64,000 bases of DNA. Origin: Woeseiaceae bacterium (GTDB lineage Bacteria > Pseudomonadota > Gammaproteobacteria > Steroidobacterales > Woeseiaceae). Shown piece by piece: positions 48,237 to 57,022 of this stretch (the stretch's first letter is position 1; each line of letters begins with the position of its first letter). The stretch is from assembly GCA_021773135.1 (NCBI GenBank), contig JAJFKP010000044.1, positions 62,001-126,000 of the forward strand. Direction: 5' to 3'. The notes under the pieces were generated by a model that saw only the letters and a program-made list of their open reading frames with translations, was not told where the DNA came from and made no database searches. The translations under genes and the position numbers were made by a program.

Positions 48237-49257
48237 CGCTATTTTTCCTGGCCAGTTTTTCCAATGCGGTTACTCGTGACGCGAGATCATCCATGCGTCT
48301 GAAACGGGCGACCTTGCGTTTCCAGTCCCGATCTTTTTCGCCAGGAAAGCTTCCTGTATAAAATCCGGGCTCTGTAATATTTTTCGTAATCATCGTTGCA
48401 CCGCCAACGATCACATCATCACAGATACTAATGTGTCCAACGATGCCCGATCGTCCGGCAAACATGCAGCGCTCGCCAATTACCGTGCTGCCGGATATGC
48501 CAGTGAATGCCGCCATTGCGGTGTGTGCGCCGACCTGCACGTTGTGTGCAATCTGAATCAGATTGTCCAGCCTGGCACCGTTTCCAATCACGGTATCATC
48601 GATTGCACCTCGATCGATTGTCGTATTGGAACCGATCTCCACGTCATCACCAATTCGCACGCCCCCGACCTGGGGAACTTTTACCCAGCCCGAACCGCCT
48701 TGTGCATTGCCGAATCCATCGGATCCAATGACCGCGCCCGGGTGAATGATGCAACGCTCTCCCACCTTTACATCCTGAACCAGTGTCGCGTTCGCCAGCA
48801 CCTTCGAATAGGCGCCTATCGAGCAGTTCCTGCCGATGTACGCGCCAGCGCCTACAAAAGCACCTTCGCCAACCGTAGCGCCGTGTTCAATAGTGGCATT
48901 TGCCGCTATTTCGGCACTAGCCACGATAATAGCGTCGGCCGCAACATGTGCGGTTTTGTGAATACCGGCCGCAACCGCCGGCTGAGGGTGTAATTCGCCG
49001 GCTATGTACGCGTAAGTGAGATAGGGATCATCGCTTAGCAAAGCCGCAACCGGGCAATCGACTGCAAAGCGTTGCTCAATCACTACTGCGGTTGCACCGG
49101 TAACCAGCAGCTGATCACGGTAGGCCTTGTTTGCAAAGAAACTCAGCTGCCCGGTGCCAGCATTAGCAAGCGTTGCAACGCCGATCACCTCCGCAGACGG
49201 GTCGCCAACCAGCTCACATCCGAATTGCGCGGCCAGTTCCCCTAGACTTCTGGCCAA
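48226..49257 (-). CDS. lpxD: UDP-3-O-acylglucosamine N-acyltransferase LpxD
   Basis: LpxD adds the N-linked hydroxyacyl chain in lipid A synthesis. The 343-residue protein has the N-terminal uridine-binding domain (about 1-100), a left-handed beta-helix of hexapeptide repeats with the catalytic His in Ile-Ala-His-Asn-Val-Gln-Val-Gly, and a C-terminal helix. The start is TTG at 49257 with GGGAG seven bases before it; no ATG fits. It follows skp after 185 bases that contain two small hairpins. Confidence 0.95.
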   Translation of the reverse strand: MARSLGELAAQFGCELVGDPSAEVIGVATLANAGTGQLSFFANKAYRDQLLVTGATAVVIEQRFAVDCPVAALLSDDPYLTYAYIAGELHPQPAVAAGIHKTAHVAADAIIVASAEIAANATIEHGATVGEGAFVGAGAYIGRNCSIGAYSKVLANATLVQDVKVGERCIIHPGAVIGSDGFGNAQGGSGWVKVPQVGGVRIGDDVEIGSNTTIDRGAIDDTVIGNGARLDNLIQIAHNVQVGAHTAMAAFTGISGSTVIGERCMFAGRSGIVGHISICDDVIVGGATMITKNITEPGFYTGSFPGEKDRDWKRKVARFRRMDDLASRVTALEKLARKNSDGN

Positions 49258-49282
49258 ACCTGGTCTCCCTTGATTACACGGA

Positions 49283-49309
49283 CCGCTTGAAAGCGGAGCG
49301 AAAAACGCT
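49283..49309. repeat. Two adjacent small inverted repeats between skp and lpxD
   Basis: On the plus strand CCGCTT-GA-AAGCGG (49283-49296) is followed directly by AGCG-AAAAA-CGCT (49297-49309). In the lpxD direction (minus) they would form two successive hairpins in the leader, 26 bases before the TTG. No T-run follows, so they are not a typical terminator. Elsewhere in this 185-base gap a TTGGCA/TAATTG pair with 16-base spacing is a possible promoter. Confidence 0.3.
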
Positions 49310-49442
49310 TAATACCGGCGCAATGTTACAGGCGGGCGCAAGTCGGGGAAAGAATGCTGAATATGCAGTGGCTACAGGGCTCAATTACGCATTTATCGGT
49401 GCTTGCCAACGAAATACGGTGCCGTCTGTGAACGCTACCGTG

Positions 49443-49979
49443 CTAGTTCCCCGCAGCCTGAAAGTTGGCTTCCATGGCGCGCAATACGTTTTCGGTAATG
49501 TTGACTGCTGTGCTTGCGAACAGCACACCATCACCTACTACGAGGTCATAGCCGGAAGCCTGTGCAAAATCCTGTACTTCTTTCAGTAATGACCGTTGTA
49601 ATTTTCCAAGCTCATCATTACGGCGCAGATTGAGATCTTCACGGAACTCGGTTTGCAGTCGAGTCACCTCACGCTGCAAAGCGCGCAAATCTTTTTCTGC
49701 ATTGGTCCGTTCCGCCTCACCCATTACAGCCAGATCGCGCTGAACTTTTTCCGTGAGCTCCTGGAGCTCTGTTTGTTTGGCAATGATCTCACGCTGACGA
49801 GGTTTGAATTCTTCATCGAGAGCAGCCATTGCGACACGCGCCTGCGGAGCCTGATCCATCAATGCCGGTATGTTGACGACTCCGATCTTGACTTCCTGAG
49901 CCTGTGCCAACATGTTGAAAGACAAGACCAGTGCAAGGGTTGCAACTGCCTTAACCAGGTATGGTTTTGCTACATTCAT
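49443..49979 (-). CDS. skp: Periplasmic chaperone Skp/OmpH
   Basis: Skp holds unfolded outer-membrane proteins in the periplasm before BamA-mediated insertion. The 178-residue product has a signal peptide (cleavage near Ala-Gln-Ala-Gln, about residue 26) and begins the mature part with Val-Lys-Ile-Gly-Val-Val-Asn. A long coiled-coil arm follows (about 55-125, rich in Lys, Gln and Glu), then the conserved Tyr-Asp-Leu-Val-Val-Gly-Asp-Gly-Val-Leu-Phe-Ala. It follows bamA by 14 bases, a conserved pairing. Confidence 0.93.
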   Translation of the reverse strand: MNVAKPYLVKAVATLALVLSFNMLAQAQEVKIGVVNIPALMDQAPQARVAMAALDEEFKPRQREIIAKQTELQELTEKVQRDLAVMGEAERTNAEKDLRALQREVTRLQTEFREDLNLRRNDELGKLQRSLLKEVQDFAQASGYDLVVGDGVLFASTAVNITENVLRAMEANFQAAGN

Positions 49980-49993
49980 AAAAAATCCAATCC

Positions 49994-52405
49994 TTAAAAC
50001 GCCTGTCCAATTGAGAACTGAAATCTTTCGATCCGATCCCCGTAAAATCTGTCATTACCCCTGAATTCGTTGAGCGGTAATGCATAACTGAATCTGAATA
50101 GTCCGAGTGGTGCCAACCACTGTACCGCCACGCCAACCGAAGTTTTCAATTCATCAAACTCCGGCTCATAGGATACAGGAGTACCGAGCCTGTCTGTAAA
50201 ACTCACTTCACCAGTATTGAACACGTTACCAATGTCATAAAAGATACTGGCACGCGCCTGACTGGCGAATTTGTCTGGCAGCGGGATTATAAGCTCTAGT
50301 TGACTGGCAACCAAAACATTGCCTCCATATGGATTGCCAAAGCTGTCTCTCGGACCCAGGAAAGACTCCTTGTAGCCACGAATAGACTCGGGTCCGCCGC
50401 CAAAGAACTGCTTGTACGGCGGTAGCGCCGTGGTAGCCCCCAGCGCCTCCCCGTAGCCAATTTCGGCGTTAAGTCTCACTGTCCATGGACCCCACAGCGG
50501 AACATATTTTGTATAGTTGTAGCGCGCGGTAAAGAACTCGACATCGCTGAATGGAACCGCGTAGCCAAAAAACAGCTGCTGCCTCGAACCCCGGTTGGCA
50601 AACAGCGCCCGGTTCCGGCTGTCGTAGGTCCAGCCGAGAATCAGTTCGATTGCATCGAACTCAGTGCCGAAAAAATCGATGCCATTGTTGCTATCAGTCA
50701 CGAACGTATTGCCGTTATTGAGTACCCATTCCTGTGCCTGCGCTGTGCTGCGGGTCGATGACAGCAGTTCAGAGCTATTAAATGAAAGACCAAGACTAAG
50801 TCGCTGGAACTCCGAAATTGGCAGCCCGTATTCCAGCGCGGCACCATAACTCTCGGTGGAAAAGTCTGACGATGATGACGTGAACTGCGTAATGTCGCGA
50901 TAATTTACAGACGCGGTTCGGCTGACGCCGTTTTCTGTCGTGTACGGATCAGTGTGCGATAGCGAATAAAACGTAGAGAATCGGCCTGAATTCGCATTCA
51001 GTGCGACGCGCTGACCGGTACCCAGAAAATTCGTATGCACAATACTGCCGTTCAACATCAGCTTCTGTGCATCCGAGTAACCCAGGCCGCCGCTGAACTG
51101 ACCCGGCATGCGATACTCGAGATCGAATTCGACATCAACCAGGTCGGGACTGTCCGGCACAGGCCTGTTTTCTACCTCCACCGATTCGACATACGGCAGG
51201 CGTTGCAAAAGAATTTTCGATCGATCGACCAATCGATTCGAAAGATAGGCACCCTCGTTCTGCCGCATCTGACGACGCAGCACTTCATCATCGACCTGGT
51301 CAATGCCATTGAAATTGATTCGCCTTACGTAGACCCGGCTGGCCGGATCTATAAAAAACGTTACCGCGACTTCCTTCGTCTCGTAATCCAGTTCTGGCAC
51401 TGGTTCGATATTGGCATTGGCATATCCCTCTTCGCCCAAGCGGAACGACATGAACTCCGCCGACGAAGTCAGCGATCGCAAATTGAAAATTGACCCGGGC
51501 TGCGCTATCACCATAGAGCGCAGTATCTGTTCCGGTACCACCATTTCGCCAACGAGCTTGATGTCCGAGATCGTGTATTTCTCGCCCTCATGTACATTGA
51601 TCGTGACGTATATGTCTTTACGATTCGGAGAAATTGCAACCTGCGTGGACTCAACCCGAAAGTCGGCATAGCCACGATCCATATAAAAGGAACGCAATAT
51701 TTCGAGATCGCCGCTCAGTGACTCTTTGGCGTAGCGGTCATCCTGACGAAACCAGGACAGCCAATTAGCGGTGTCGAGTGAAAAGTTTTCTCGTATATCG
51801 CTTTCCGGAAAACTGCGGTTACCGACGATGTTGACCTGTCGTATTTTGGCGCGATCACCCTCTTTAACGTCAACCTTGATACTGACCGTATTGTTCGGCC
51901 GCTCGGTAACATCCGTCGTTACCGACACTGCATACTTGCCGCGATCGTAGTATTGCTCAGTGAGGAACTGCTGCACATTATCAAGCACGGCTCGATCAAA
52001 AGTACGCCCCCGTGCGAGGCCTACATTGCGCAACGAATCCATTAAGTCTTCAGTCTTGATATCCTTGTTTCCATCAATCGTGAAATTTTCGATTGACGGG
52101 CGCTCCTTGACTACAACAACGAGCACGCTGCCGTCGCGACGCATCTCGACGTCGTCGAACAGAGCCTGGCTGTACAGCGCTCGAACGGCCTCCTGGATTC
52201 GCACAGAATCCACTGTGTCACCGATATTGATTGGCAGGTAATTGAATACCGTGCCTTCGGAAATTCGTTGCAACCCTTCGACGCGCATATCGCTGACTTC
52301 AAATGCGTCCTGCGCGTGCAGAGGCCCGGTGCCGGCACACCACAGGAGAATCACCGCGAGCAGCGGTTTACTTAGCAGCTCAAATTTTCGAGTCGGTAAT
52401 GTCAT
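49994..52405 (-). CDS. bamA: Outer-membrane protein assembly factor BamA
   Basis: BamA is the beta-barrel core of the BAM complex. The 803-residue precursor has a signal peptide (to about residue 31), five POTRA domains (about 32-430, starting Phe-Glu-Val-Ser-Asp-Met-Arg-Val-Glu-Gly-Leu-Gln-Arg-Ile) and a 16-strand barrel. The barrel contains the conserved Gly-Gly-x-x-Ser-Ile-Arg-Gly-Tyr of loop 6 and ends with a C-terminal Phe. It follows rseP by 40 bases and precedes skp. Confidence 0.97.
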   Translation of the reverse strand: MTLPTRKFELLSKPLLAVILLWCAGTGPLHAQDAFEVSDMRVEGLQRISEGTVFNYLPINIGDTVDSVRIQEAVRALYSQALFDDVEMRRDGSVLVVVVKERPSIENFTIDGNKDIKTEDLMDSLRNVGLARGRTFDRAVLDNVQQFLTEQYYDRGKYAVSVTTDVTERPNNTVSIKVDVKEGDRAKIRQVNIVGNRSFPESDIRENFSLDTANWLSWFRQDDRYAKESLSGDLEILRSFYMDRGYADFRVESTQVAISPNRKDIYVTINVHEGEKYTISDIKLVGEMVVPEQILRSMVIAQPGSIFNLRSLTSSAEFMSFRLGEEGYANANIEPVPELDYETKEVAVTFFIDPASRVYVRRINFNGIDQVDDEVLRRQMRQNEGAYLSNRLVDRSKILLQRLPYVESVEVENRPVPDSPDLVDVEFDLEYRMPGQFSGGLGYSDAQKLMLNGSIVHTNFLGTGQRVALNANSGRFSTFYSLSHTDPYTTENGVSRTASVNYRDITQFTSSSSDFSTESYGAALEYGLPISEFQRLSLGLSFNSSELLSSTRSTAQAQEWVLNNGNTFVTDSNNGIDFFGTEFDAIELILGWTYDSRNRALFANRGSRQQLFFGYAVPFSDVEFFTARYNYTKYVPLWGPWTVRLNAEIGYGEALGATTALPPYKQFFGGGPESIRGYKESFLGPRDSFGNPYGGNVLVASQLELIIPLPDKFASQARASIFYDIGNVFNTGEVSFTDRLGTPVSYEPEFDELKTSVGVAVQWLAPLGLFRFSYALPLNEFRGNDRFYGDRIERFQFSIGQAF

Positions 52406-52445
52406 CTATTATTATTCAAGGTGGTGCCTCGGCGGTGGACCGCCA

Positions 52446-53807
52446 TCAGTTAACGATGCGGGCTATGTCGTTGTAAAAAGCGAAACTCATCAGGAGCAGA
52501 AGTGCGACGATGCCCAGCTGCTGCCCGATCATTTGCGCCCTTTCTGACAACGGGCTGCCCTTCAAACCTTCTATGCTCTGATAGACAATCTGACCGCCGT
52601 CCAGAATGGGAATCGGCAGCAGGTTCAGGACGCCCAAACTGATACTAACGAGCGCCAGGAAATTCATAAACGCATTAAAGCCAGCCGAAGCGGAACTGCC
52701 GGCATACTGGGCGATGTTGATCGGGCCGCTAATGTTTTTTATTGATACTTCACCGGTGACCATGCGCGCCAGCATGCGGACGGTAAAACCGATTGAGGTC
52801 CATGTCCGTTCAACGGATCGTGCAATTGAGTCCAGCGGCCCATACTGCCGCACGTACCAGTAATCCTGGATCGCGCCACCGGCCGATACACCGAGAAATC
52901 CGGATGCGTTGCCATCGACTTCCCGAGCGCCCAGGGTAGTATCCAGGGCAAGTCGCTCATTGTCGCGTACGACTTCAATAACTACCGATGCACCCGGTCG
53001 CGCAGTCACGATCCGCTGCAAATCCGAAAACGTCGTTACGGGCTCGCCAGCAATGGAGACAATACGATCGCCCGACATGATGCCGGCTCTCGAGGCCGCC
53101 GCGCCATTCTCGACGGTGTCAATAATCGCCGGTGGCTGCCAGGGCTGAAACCCAAGGCCATCAAACAGCACACCCGGCTCAGTCAGTCGCGTCGCGTCGT
53201 TACCAACGTCTATGATCGCGGTCCTGCGCTGCCCGTCACGGTCCTCCAATGCGAGCGTGACCTGGCCATCACCGATCAGTTCATCGAGCATGGATACCAG
53301 GGCCGTTTCCCAGTCACCCGCCATGCGGTCGCCAACCATGACAATCTGGTCGCCGTACTGGAGCCCCGCTTCCGCCGCATACGACGCGTCCTCAACCTCT
53401 CCGACAGCGGGCCGCATCGTCGGTACGCCGTTGACAAAGATTACCCAGTAGGCAAAGAAAGCGAACAGAAAATTGAAAAACGGACCCGCCAGCAGGACCG
53501 CGATGCGATTCCAGACAGGTCGGTGATTGAAGGCCCGCCCTTGATCGGCCGGGTCGATTTGCTCATCGATGCCGGTCCGCTCGCCGAGGAATTTTACATA
53601 GCCGCCCAGAGGAATAGCCGCAATGCAGTATTCGGTATTGTCCTTCTTGCCAATTCGACTCCAGATGGGTTTGCCGAAACCTATAGAGAATCGCAGGACT
53701 TTCATGCCACACCAGCGACCAACGATAAAATGGCCGTATTCGTGCACGGCAACCAGCACGCTGATCGCGACGACAAATGCCAGAATACTCGTTAGTGCAT
53801 CAATCAC
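52446..53807 (-). CDS. rseP: Site-2 protease RseP
   Basis: RseP makes the second cut in RseA, releasing sigma-E (rpoE/rseA are at 14377-15610), and also clears signal-peptide remnants. The 453-residue inner-membrane metalloprotease has the zinc motif His-Glu-Tyr-Gly-His in the first membrane segment, two PDZ domains (about 110-300) and the third ligand region Leu-Pro-Ile-Pro-Ile-Leu-Asp-Gly-Gly. The start is GTG at 53807; the GTGA overlaps the stop of a 60-codon frame upstream. In many relatives dxr or cdsA stands directly upstream. Confidence 0.95.
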   Translation of the reverse strand: MIDALTSILAFVVAISVLVAVHEYGHFIVGRWCGMKVLRFSIGFGKPIWSRIGKKDNTEYCIAAIPLGGYVKFLGERTGIDEQIDPADQGRAFNHRPVWNRIAVLLAGPFFNFLFAFFAYWVIFVNGVPTMRPAVGEVEDASYAAEAGLQYGDQIVMVGDRMAGDWETALVSMLDELIGDGQVTLALEDRDGQRRTAIIDVGNDATRLTEPGVLFDGLGFQPWQPPAIIDTVENGAAASRAGIMSGDRIVSIAGEPVTTFSDLQRIVTARPGASVVIEVVRDNERLALDTTLGAREVDGNASGFLGVSAGGAIQDYWYVRQYGPLDSIARSVERTWTSIGFTVRMLARMVTGEVSIKNISGPINIAQYAGSSASAGFNAFMNFLALVSISLGVLNLLPIPILDGGQIVYQSIEGLKGSPLSERAQMIGQQLGIVALLLLMSFAFYNDIARIVN

Positions 53808-53986
53808 AACAGACGCCCTATTCCATTTAATATCATAGGTTTACAAATGTTTTTTGCTGATTTAGTAGAGTCGTTCAATGCGGCCATTCCTACGCTCTGA
53901 CTGACACACACAAGTGCAGTTCCCAGCGAGTCTGACAACGTTGCCATGAACCGTTCCTGAACGGTGTGCATGATATCAACTTTCAT
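53804..53986 (-). CDS. Possible 60-residue protein between cdsA and rseP
   Basis: This frame starts with ATG overlapping the cdsA stop (ATGA) and ends with TGA overlapping the rseP GTG (GTGA). Such four-base overlaps at both ends are what a translationally coupled gene would show. The 60 residues match nothing I recognise. The sequence is more AT-rich than its neighbours near its 3' end and codes for no membrane segment. In Pseudomonas-like genomes dxr sits exactly here. It could be a real small protein, a remnant of a deleted gene that keeps coupling between cdsA and rseP, or chance. Confidence 0.35.
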   Translation of the reverse strand: MKVDIMHTVQERFMATLSDSLGTALVCVSQSVGMAALNDSTKSAKNICKPMILNGIGRLL

Positions 53987-54774
53987 GGCATGCCAAGCCA
54001 GCCCAGTGCCAATGCAAATAGCGGCGCGGCGGCGCTCACGCTATCGATCCGGTCCAGCACCCCGCCATGACCTGGAAACAGGGAGCCGCTGTCCTTAACG
54101 CCGGCATTTCGCTTGAACATGCTCACTGTCAGGTCGCCGACAATGGAAAGCATACTGACCGCCAGGCACAGCGGTACCAAAACAGATATTTCGGAACCCA
54201 GAAAGTGGTTGCCAACGGCTGCAAGCAACAGCACCGCCGTCAATCCGCCCAAAACACCCTCCCAGGATTTTCCAGGGCTGATTTTGGGCGCCAGTTTCAC
54301 CCGACCGAATCCCTTGCCGACAAAATAGGCGCCTATGTCGGCAACCCAGACGATAAGCAGCGAAAACAACAGCAGCTGGGCATCCAGGCGGTAGAGATAG
54401 TCAAGTGCCGCCCACGCCGGCACCAAAACCAGCAAACCGCAGATCCAAACGAGCGGAACCGGGATCGGTGTTGGAAAAAAGAACATCCAGAGCAGCGCTG
54501 CGAGCCACCAAATCAGCGCCGTCTGCAGCACGACATCCAGCACTTGCGGGTTCGACAGGAACATAAAAATGGCGACCATTGATGCCGCAACAACTGCCGC
54601 AAACCCGACGCGGGTGGCGGTGCCCCCATCGCCAATCAAGCCGCCCCACTCCCATGCACCCGACAGCAACAGGGCAGCGATCACCGCCCGCGCAACAGGC
54701 TCCGGAACGACGAACAATACGACCGACAGCGCAATCAATGCGACTATCGCAGTCAGAATGCGTTGTTTCAGCAT
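53983..54774 (-). CDS. cdsA: Phosphatidate cytidylyltransferase CdsA
   Basis: CdsA makes CDP-diacylglycerol from CTP and phosphatidic acid, the branch point of phospholipid synthesis. The 263-residue membrane protein has about seven hydrophobic segments and the signature Ser-Met-Phe-Lys-Arg-Asn-Ala-Gly-Val-Lys-Asp-Ser-Gly-Ser-Leu-Phe-Pro-Gly-His-Gly-Gly near the C-terminus. The ATG at 54774 is chosen at the start of the first membrane segment. The frame extends upstream through uppS coding, but that part is not conserved. uppS ends just upstream. Confidence 0.94.
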   Translation of the reverse strand: MLKQRILTAIVALIALSVVLFVVPEPVARAVIAALLLSGAWEWGGLIGDGGTATRVGFAAVVAASMVAIFMFLSNPQVLDVVLQTALIWWLAALLWMFFFPTPIPVPLVWICGLLVLVPAWAALDYLYRLDAQLLLFSLLIVWVADIGAYFVGKGFGRVKLAPKISPGKSWEGVLGGLTAVLLLAAVGNHFLGSEISVLVPLCLAVSMLSIVGDLTVSMFKRNAGVKDSGSLFPGHGGVLDRIDSVSAAAPLFALALGWLGMP

Positions 54775-54778
54775 GTCA

Positions 54779-55531
54779 TCAGGCCACCTGGTCCCCGGTA
54801 TAGCCATAGCGTCGCTGCCTGCTGGCATAGAAGGCGAGCGCCTCGTCGAACTCCTGTGCGTCGAAATCAGGCCACAGGCACTCGGTAAACCAGAGTTCGG
54901 CATAGGCAAGATTCCAGAGCAGGAAATTGCTGATTCGTTGTTCACCGCCCGTCCTGATCAGTAAATCCGGATCCGGCGCATCACCCAGTGCCAATTCCGC
55001 CGCGAAATTGTCGTCATGCATGTCAGCTACAGATATCTCGCCATTGACGGCCCTGGTAGCCAGCGTCTTGGCCGCATTGACGATATCCCAGCGACCGCCG
55101 TAGGCGACCGCCACCTGCAGATTCAGGCCGGCATTGTTTTTGGTAACGTCCTCTGCTGCACAAATCTTCTTGACCAGGTCTTTGTGTAGCTGGTCACGCG
55201 CCCCAATAAATTTAAGTCGCACATCGTTACGATGCAACGAATCGACTTCTCGTTGCAGTGCTTCTAAAAAAAGGCCCATCAATCGAGTGACCTCATCTTC
55301 GGGTCTGCGCCAGTTTTCGCTGCTAAACGCAAACAATGTCAGGTAGGAGACACCCCGCTGGGCGGCCAATTCGACCGTTTGCCGAACCGATTTAACGCCG
55401 GCTCTGTGCCCGGCATGGCGCGGTTTCATGCGGGATTTCGCCCATCGACCATTGCCGTCCATGATGACCGCGATGTGTTGCGGAACGGCGTCAACCTCAA
55501 ATTTCTGCGACTTTTTCTGTGGGCTACTCAC
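54779..55531 (-). CDS. uppS: Undecaprenyl diphosphate synthase UppS
   Basis: UppS extends farnesyl diphosphate with isopentenyl diphosphate to the C55 carrier for cell-wall and O-antigen synthesis. The 250-residue cis-prenyltransferase shows Ile-Met-Asp-Gly-Asn-Gly-Arg-Trp-Ala, Phe-Ala-Phe-Ser-Ser-Glu-Asn-Trp-x-Arg-Pro and Arg-Thr-Gly-Gly-Glu-Gln-Arg-Ile-Ser-Asn-Phe-Leu-Leu-Trp. The start is GTG at 55531. Its presence shows that the cell needs isoprenoid precursors even though no MEP genes are in the expected spots nearby. Confidence 0.96.
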   Translation of the reverse strand: MSSPQKKSQKFEVDAVPQHIAVIMDGNGRWAKSRMKPRHAGHRAGVKSVRQTVELAAQRGVSYLTLFAFSSENWRRPEDEVTRLMGLFLEALQREVDSLHRNDVRLKFIGARDQLHKDLVKKICAAEDVTKNNAGLNLQVAVAYGGRWDIVNAAKTLATRAVNGEISVADMHDDNFAAELALGDAPDPDLLIRTGGEQRISNFLLWNLAYAELWFTECLWPDFDAQEFDEALAFYASRQRRYGYTGDQVA

Positions 55532-55548
55532 TACAATATAAAACCGGG

Positions 55549-56106
55549 TCAGATTTCCATCAGATCGCTTTCTTTCTGCGCGAGGGTCTTGTCGACTTCG
55601 GCAATATGCTTGTCGGTAATGGTCTGCACCTCATCCGCTGCGCGTCGCTCATCGTCCTCGCCAATCATTTTCTCCTTAAGCAGGTCTTTGATATCTGAGA
55701 GCGCGTCACGGCGAATATTGCGAATTGCGATGCGACCGCCTTCAGCTTCCTGGCGAACCAGGCGAATCATGTCCTTGCGTCGCTCCTCGGTCAGCGGTGG
55801 CAGCGGAACCCTTATGATCGTGCCAGCGGTTGCAGGATTTAGCCCGAGATCAGACGTCATGATTGCCTTTTCAATGGCCTGCACGAGCGATTTTTCCCAT
55901 GGGGAGACCGTCAGCGTGCGCGAATCTTCAACATTGACGTTGGCGACCTGATTAAGCGGCGTCGCGGTGCCATAGTAGTCGACTGTAATATGGTCCAATA
56001 GACTCGTATGCGCCCGTCCGGTGCGTATCTTGGTGAATTCCTGACGCAATGCCACCACGCTTTTGTCCATACGTGCTGACGCGTCTTTTTTTATGTCCTC
56101 AATCAC
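55549..56106 (-). CDS. frr: Ribosome recycling factor
   Basis: RRF splits post-termination ribosomes with EF-G. The 185-residue protein has the usual length and two-domain pattern. It shows the N-terminal Met-x-Lys-Ser-Val-x-Ala-Leu-x-x-Glu-Phe, Ile-Arg-Thr-Gly-Arg-Ala, and [14 protein letters not shown]. The start is GTG at 56106. It follows pyrH by 33 bases and is followed by uppS after 17, with no dxr between. Confidence 0.97.
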   Translation of the reverse strand: MIEDIKKDASARMDKSVVALRQEFTKIRTGRAHTSLLDHITVDYYGTATPLNQVANVNVEDSRTLTVSPWEKSLVQAIEKAIMTSDLGLNPATAGTIIRVPLPPLTEERRKDMIRLVRQEAEGGRIAIRNIRRDALSDIKDLLKEKMIGEDDERRAADEVQTITDKHIAEVDKTLAQKESDLMEI

Positions 56107-56139
56107 GCTATTCGTCCTCTGGATTCAAAGGGTAACGCT

Positions 56140-56862
56140 TCAGGCAGTTACCAGTGTGCCTACGTTCGGGTCTGTCATTGCTTTAATCAAAGTGCCTTTC
56201 TCAGCCATGCTGAAGACACGCAATGGTAAGTTGTTGTCACGGCACATGACGATCGCCGTGGCGTCCATGACGTTCAGTTTGTCAACCAACACCTTGTCAA
56301 ACGAAACCGTGTCAAACAGGGAGGCATCGTCATTCAAATGGGGGTCCGAGTCATAGACGCCGCTGACTTTGGTCGCCTTCAGCATTACATCTGCGTTGAT
56401 TTCAATCGCACGCAGACTGGCCGCACTATCGGTTGTGAAAAACGGATTTCCGGTTCCGGCAGCAAAAATGACGACCCGTCCTTTTTCGAGATGGCGTACC
56501 GCGCGACGGCGGATGTAATCCTCGCACACCTCATTGATCTGAATCGCCGACATGACCCTGGCGAAGATATCGCTGGCCTCAAGCGCGTCCTGAATTGCCA
56601 GCGCGTTCATTACGGTCGCCAACATGCCCATGTAGTCGCCGGTAACGCGATCCATGCCTGCCCTGGCGAGACCGGCACCGCGAAAAATGTTGCCACCACC
56701 AATCACAATTGCGACTTCGATGCCGAGTTTCTGCACGGCGGCTACTTCAGCGGCAATGCGCTGTATGACCTCAGGTTCGATGCCATAGTCCAGTTCGCCC
56801 ATTAACGCTTCACCGCTAAGCTTGAGCAGTACACGTTTGTAGAGCGCCGGAGCATCGGTCAT
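56140..56862 (-). CDS. pyrH: Uridylate kinase PyrH
   Basis: PyrH phosphorylates UMP to UDP and is the bacterial hexameric type (amino-acid-kinase fold). The 240 residues show [10 protein letters not shown], [10 protein letters not shown] and [11 protein letters not shown]. The 160-base gap from tsf holds AT-rich sequence with a candidate promoter, as in E. coli where pyrH is separately transcribed. Confidence 0.97.
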   Translation of the reverse strand: MTDAPALYKRVLLKLSGEALMGELDYGIEPEVIQRIAAEVAAVQKLGIEVAIVIGGGNIFRGAGLARAGMDRVTGDYMGMLATVMNALAIQDALEASDIFARVMSAIQINEVCEDYIRRRAVRHLEKGRVVIFAAGTGNPFFTTDSAASLRAIEINADVMLKATKVSGVYDSDPHLNDDASLFDTVSFDKVLVDKLNVMDATAIVMCRDNNLPLRVFSMAEKGTLIKAMTDPNVGTLVTA

Positions 56863-56940
56863 ATTGGTTTCCCTTCCGTATCAGGCAACGTATGGTCTGC
56901 GCCGGTTCTCGCCGCAGCGCAGGGACCCAAATTCTAGCTC

Positions 56941-56970
56941 AAGATAGCAAGGTGCGGACATTTTTTTCAA
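56941..56970 (-). promoter_or_regulatory. Candidate sigma-70 promoter for pyrH-frr
   Basis: TTGAAA (56970-56965) and TATCTT (56946-56941) read on the minus strand with an 18-base spacer, in the AT-rich tsf-pyrH gap. A transcript would begin about 70 bases before the pyrH ATG. Another -10-like TAGAAT lies slightly downstream. Confidence 0.38.
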
Positions 56971-57022
56971 AATTTTCAATAATTTAGAACAAGTACTTCA
57001 ATCCAGAACTAACTTTGCGGGG

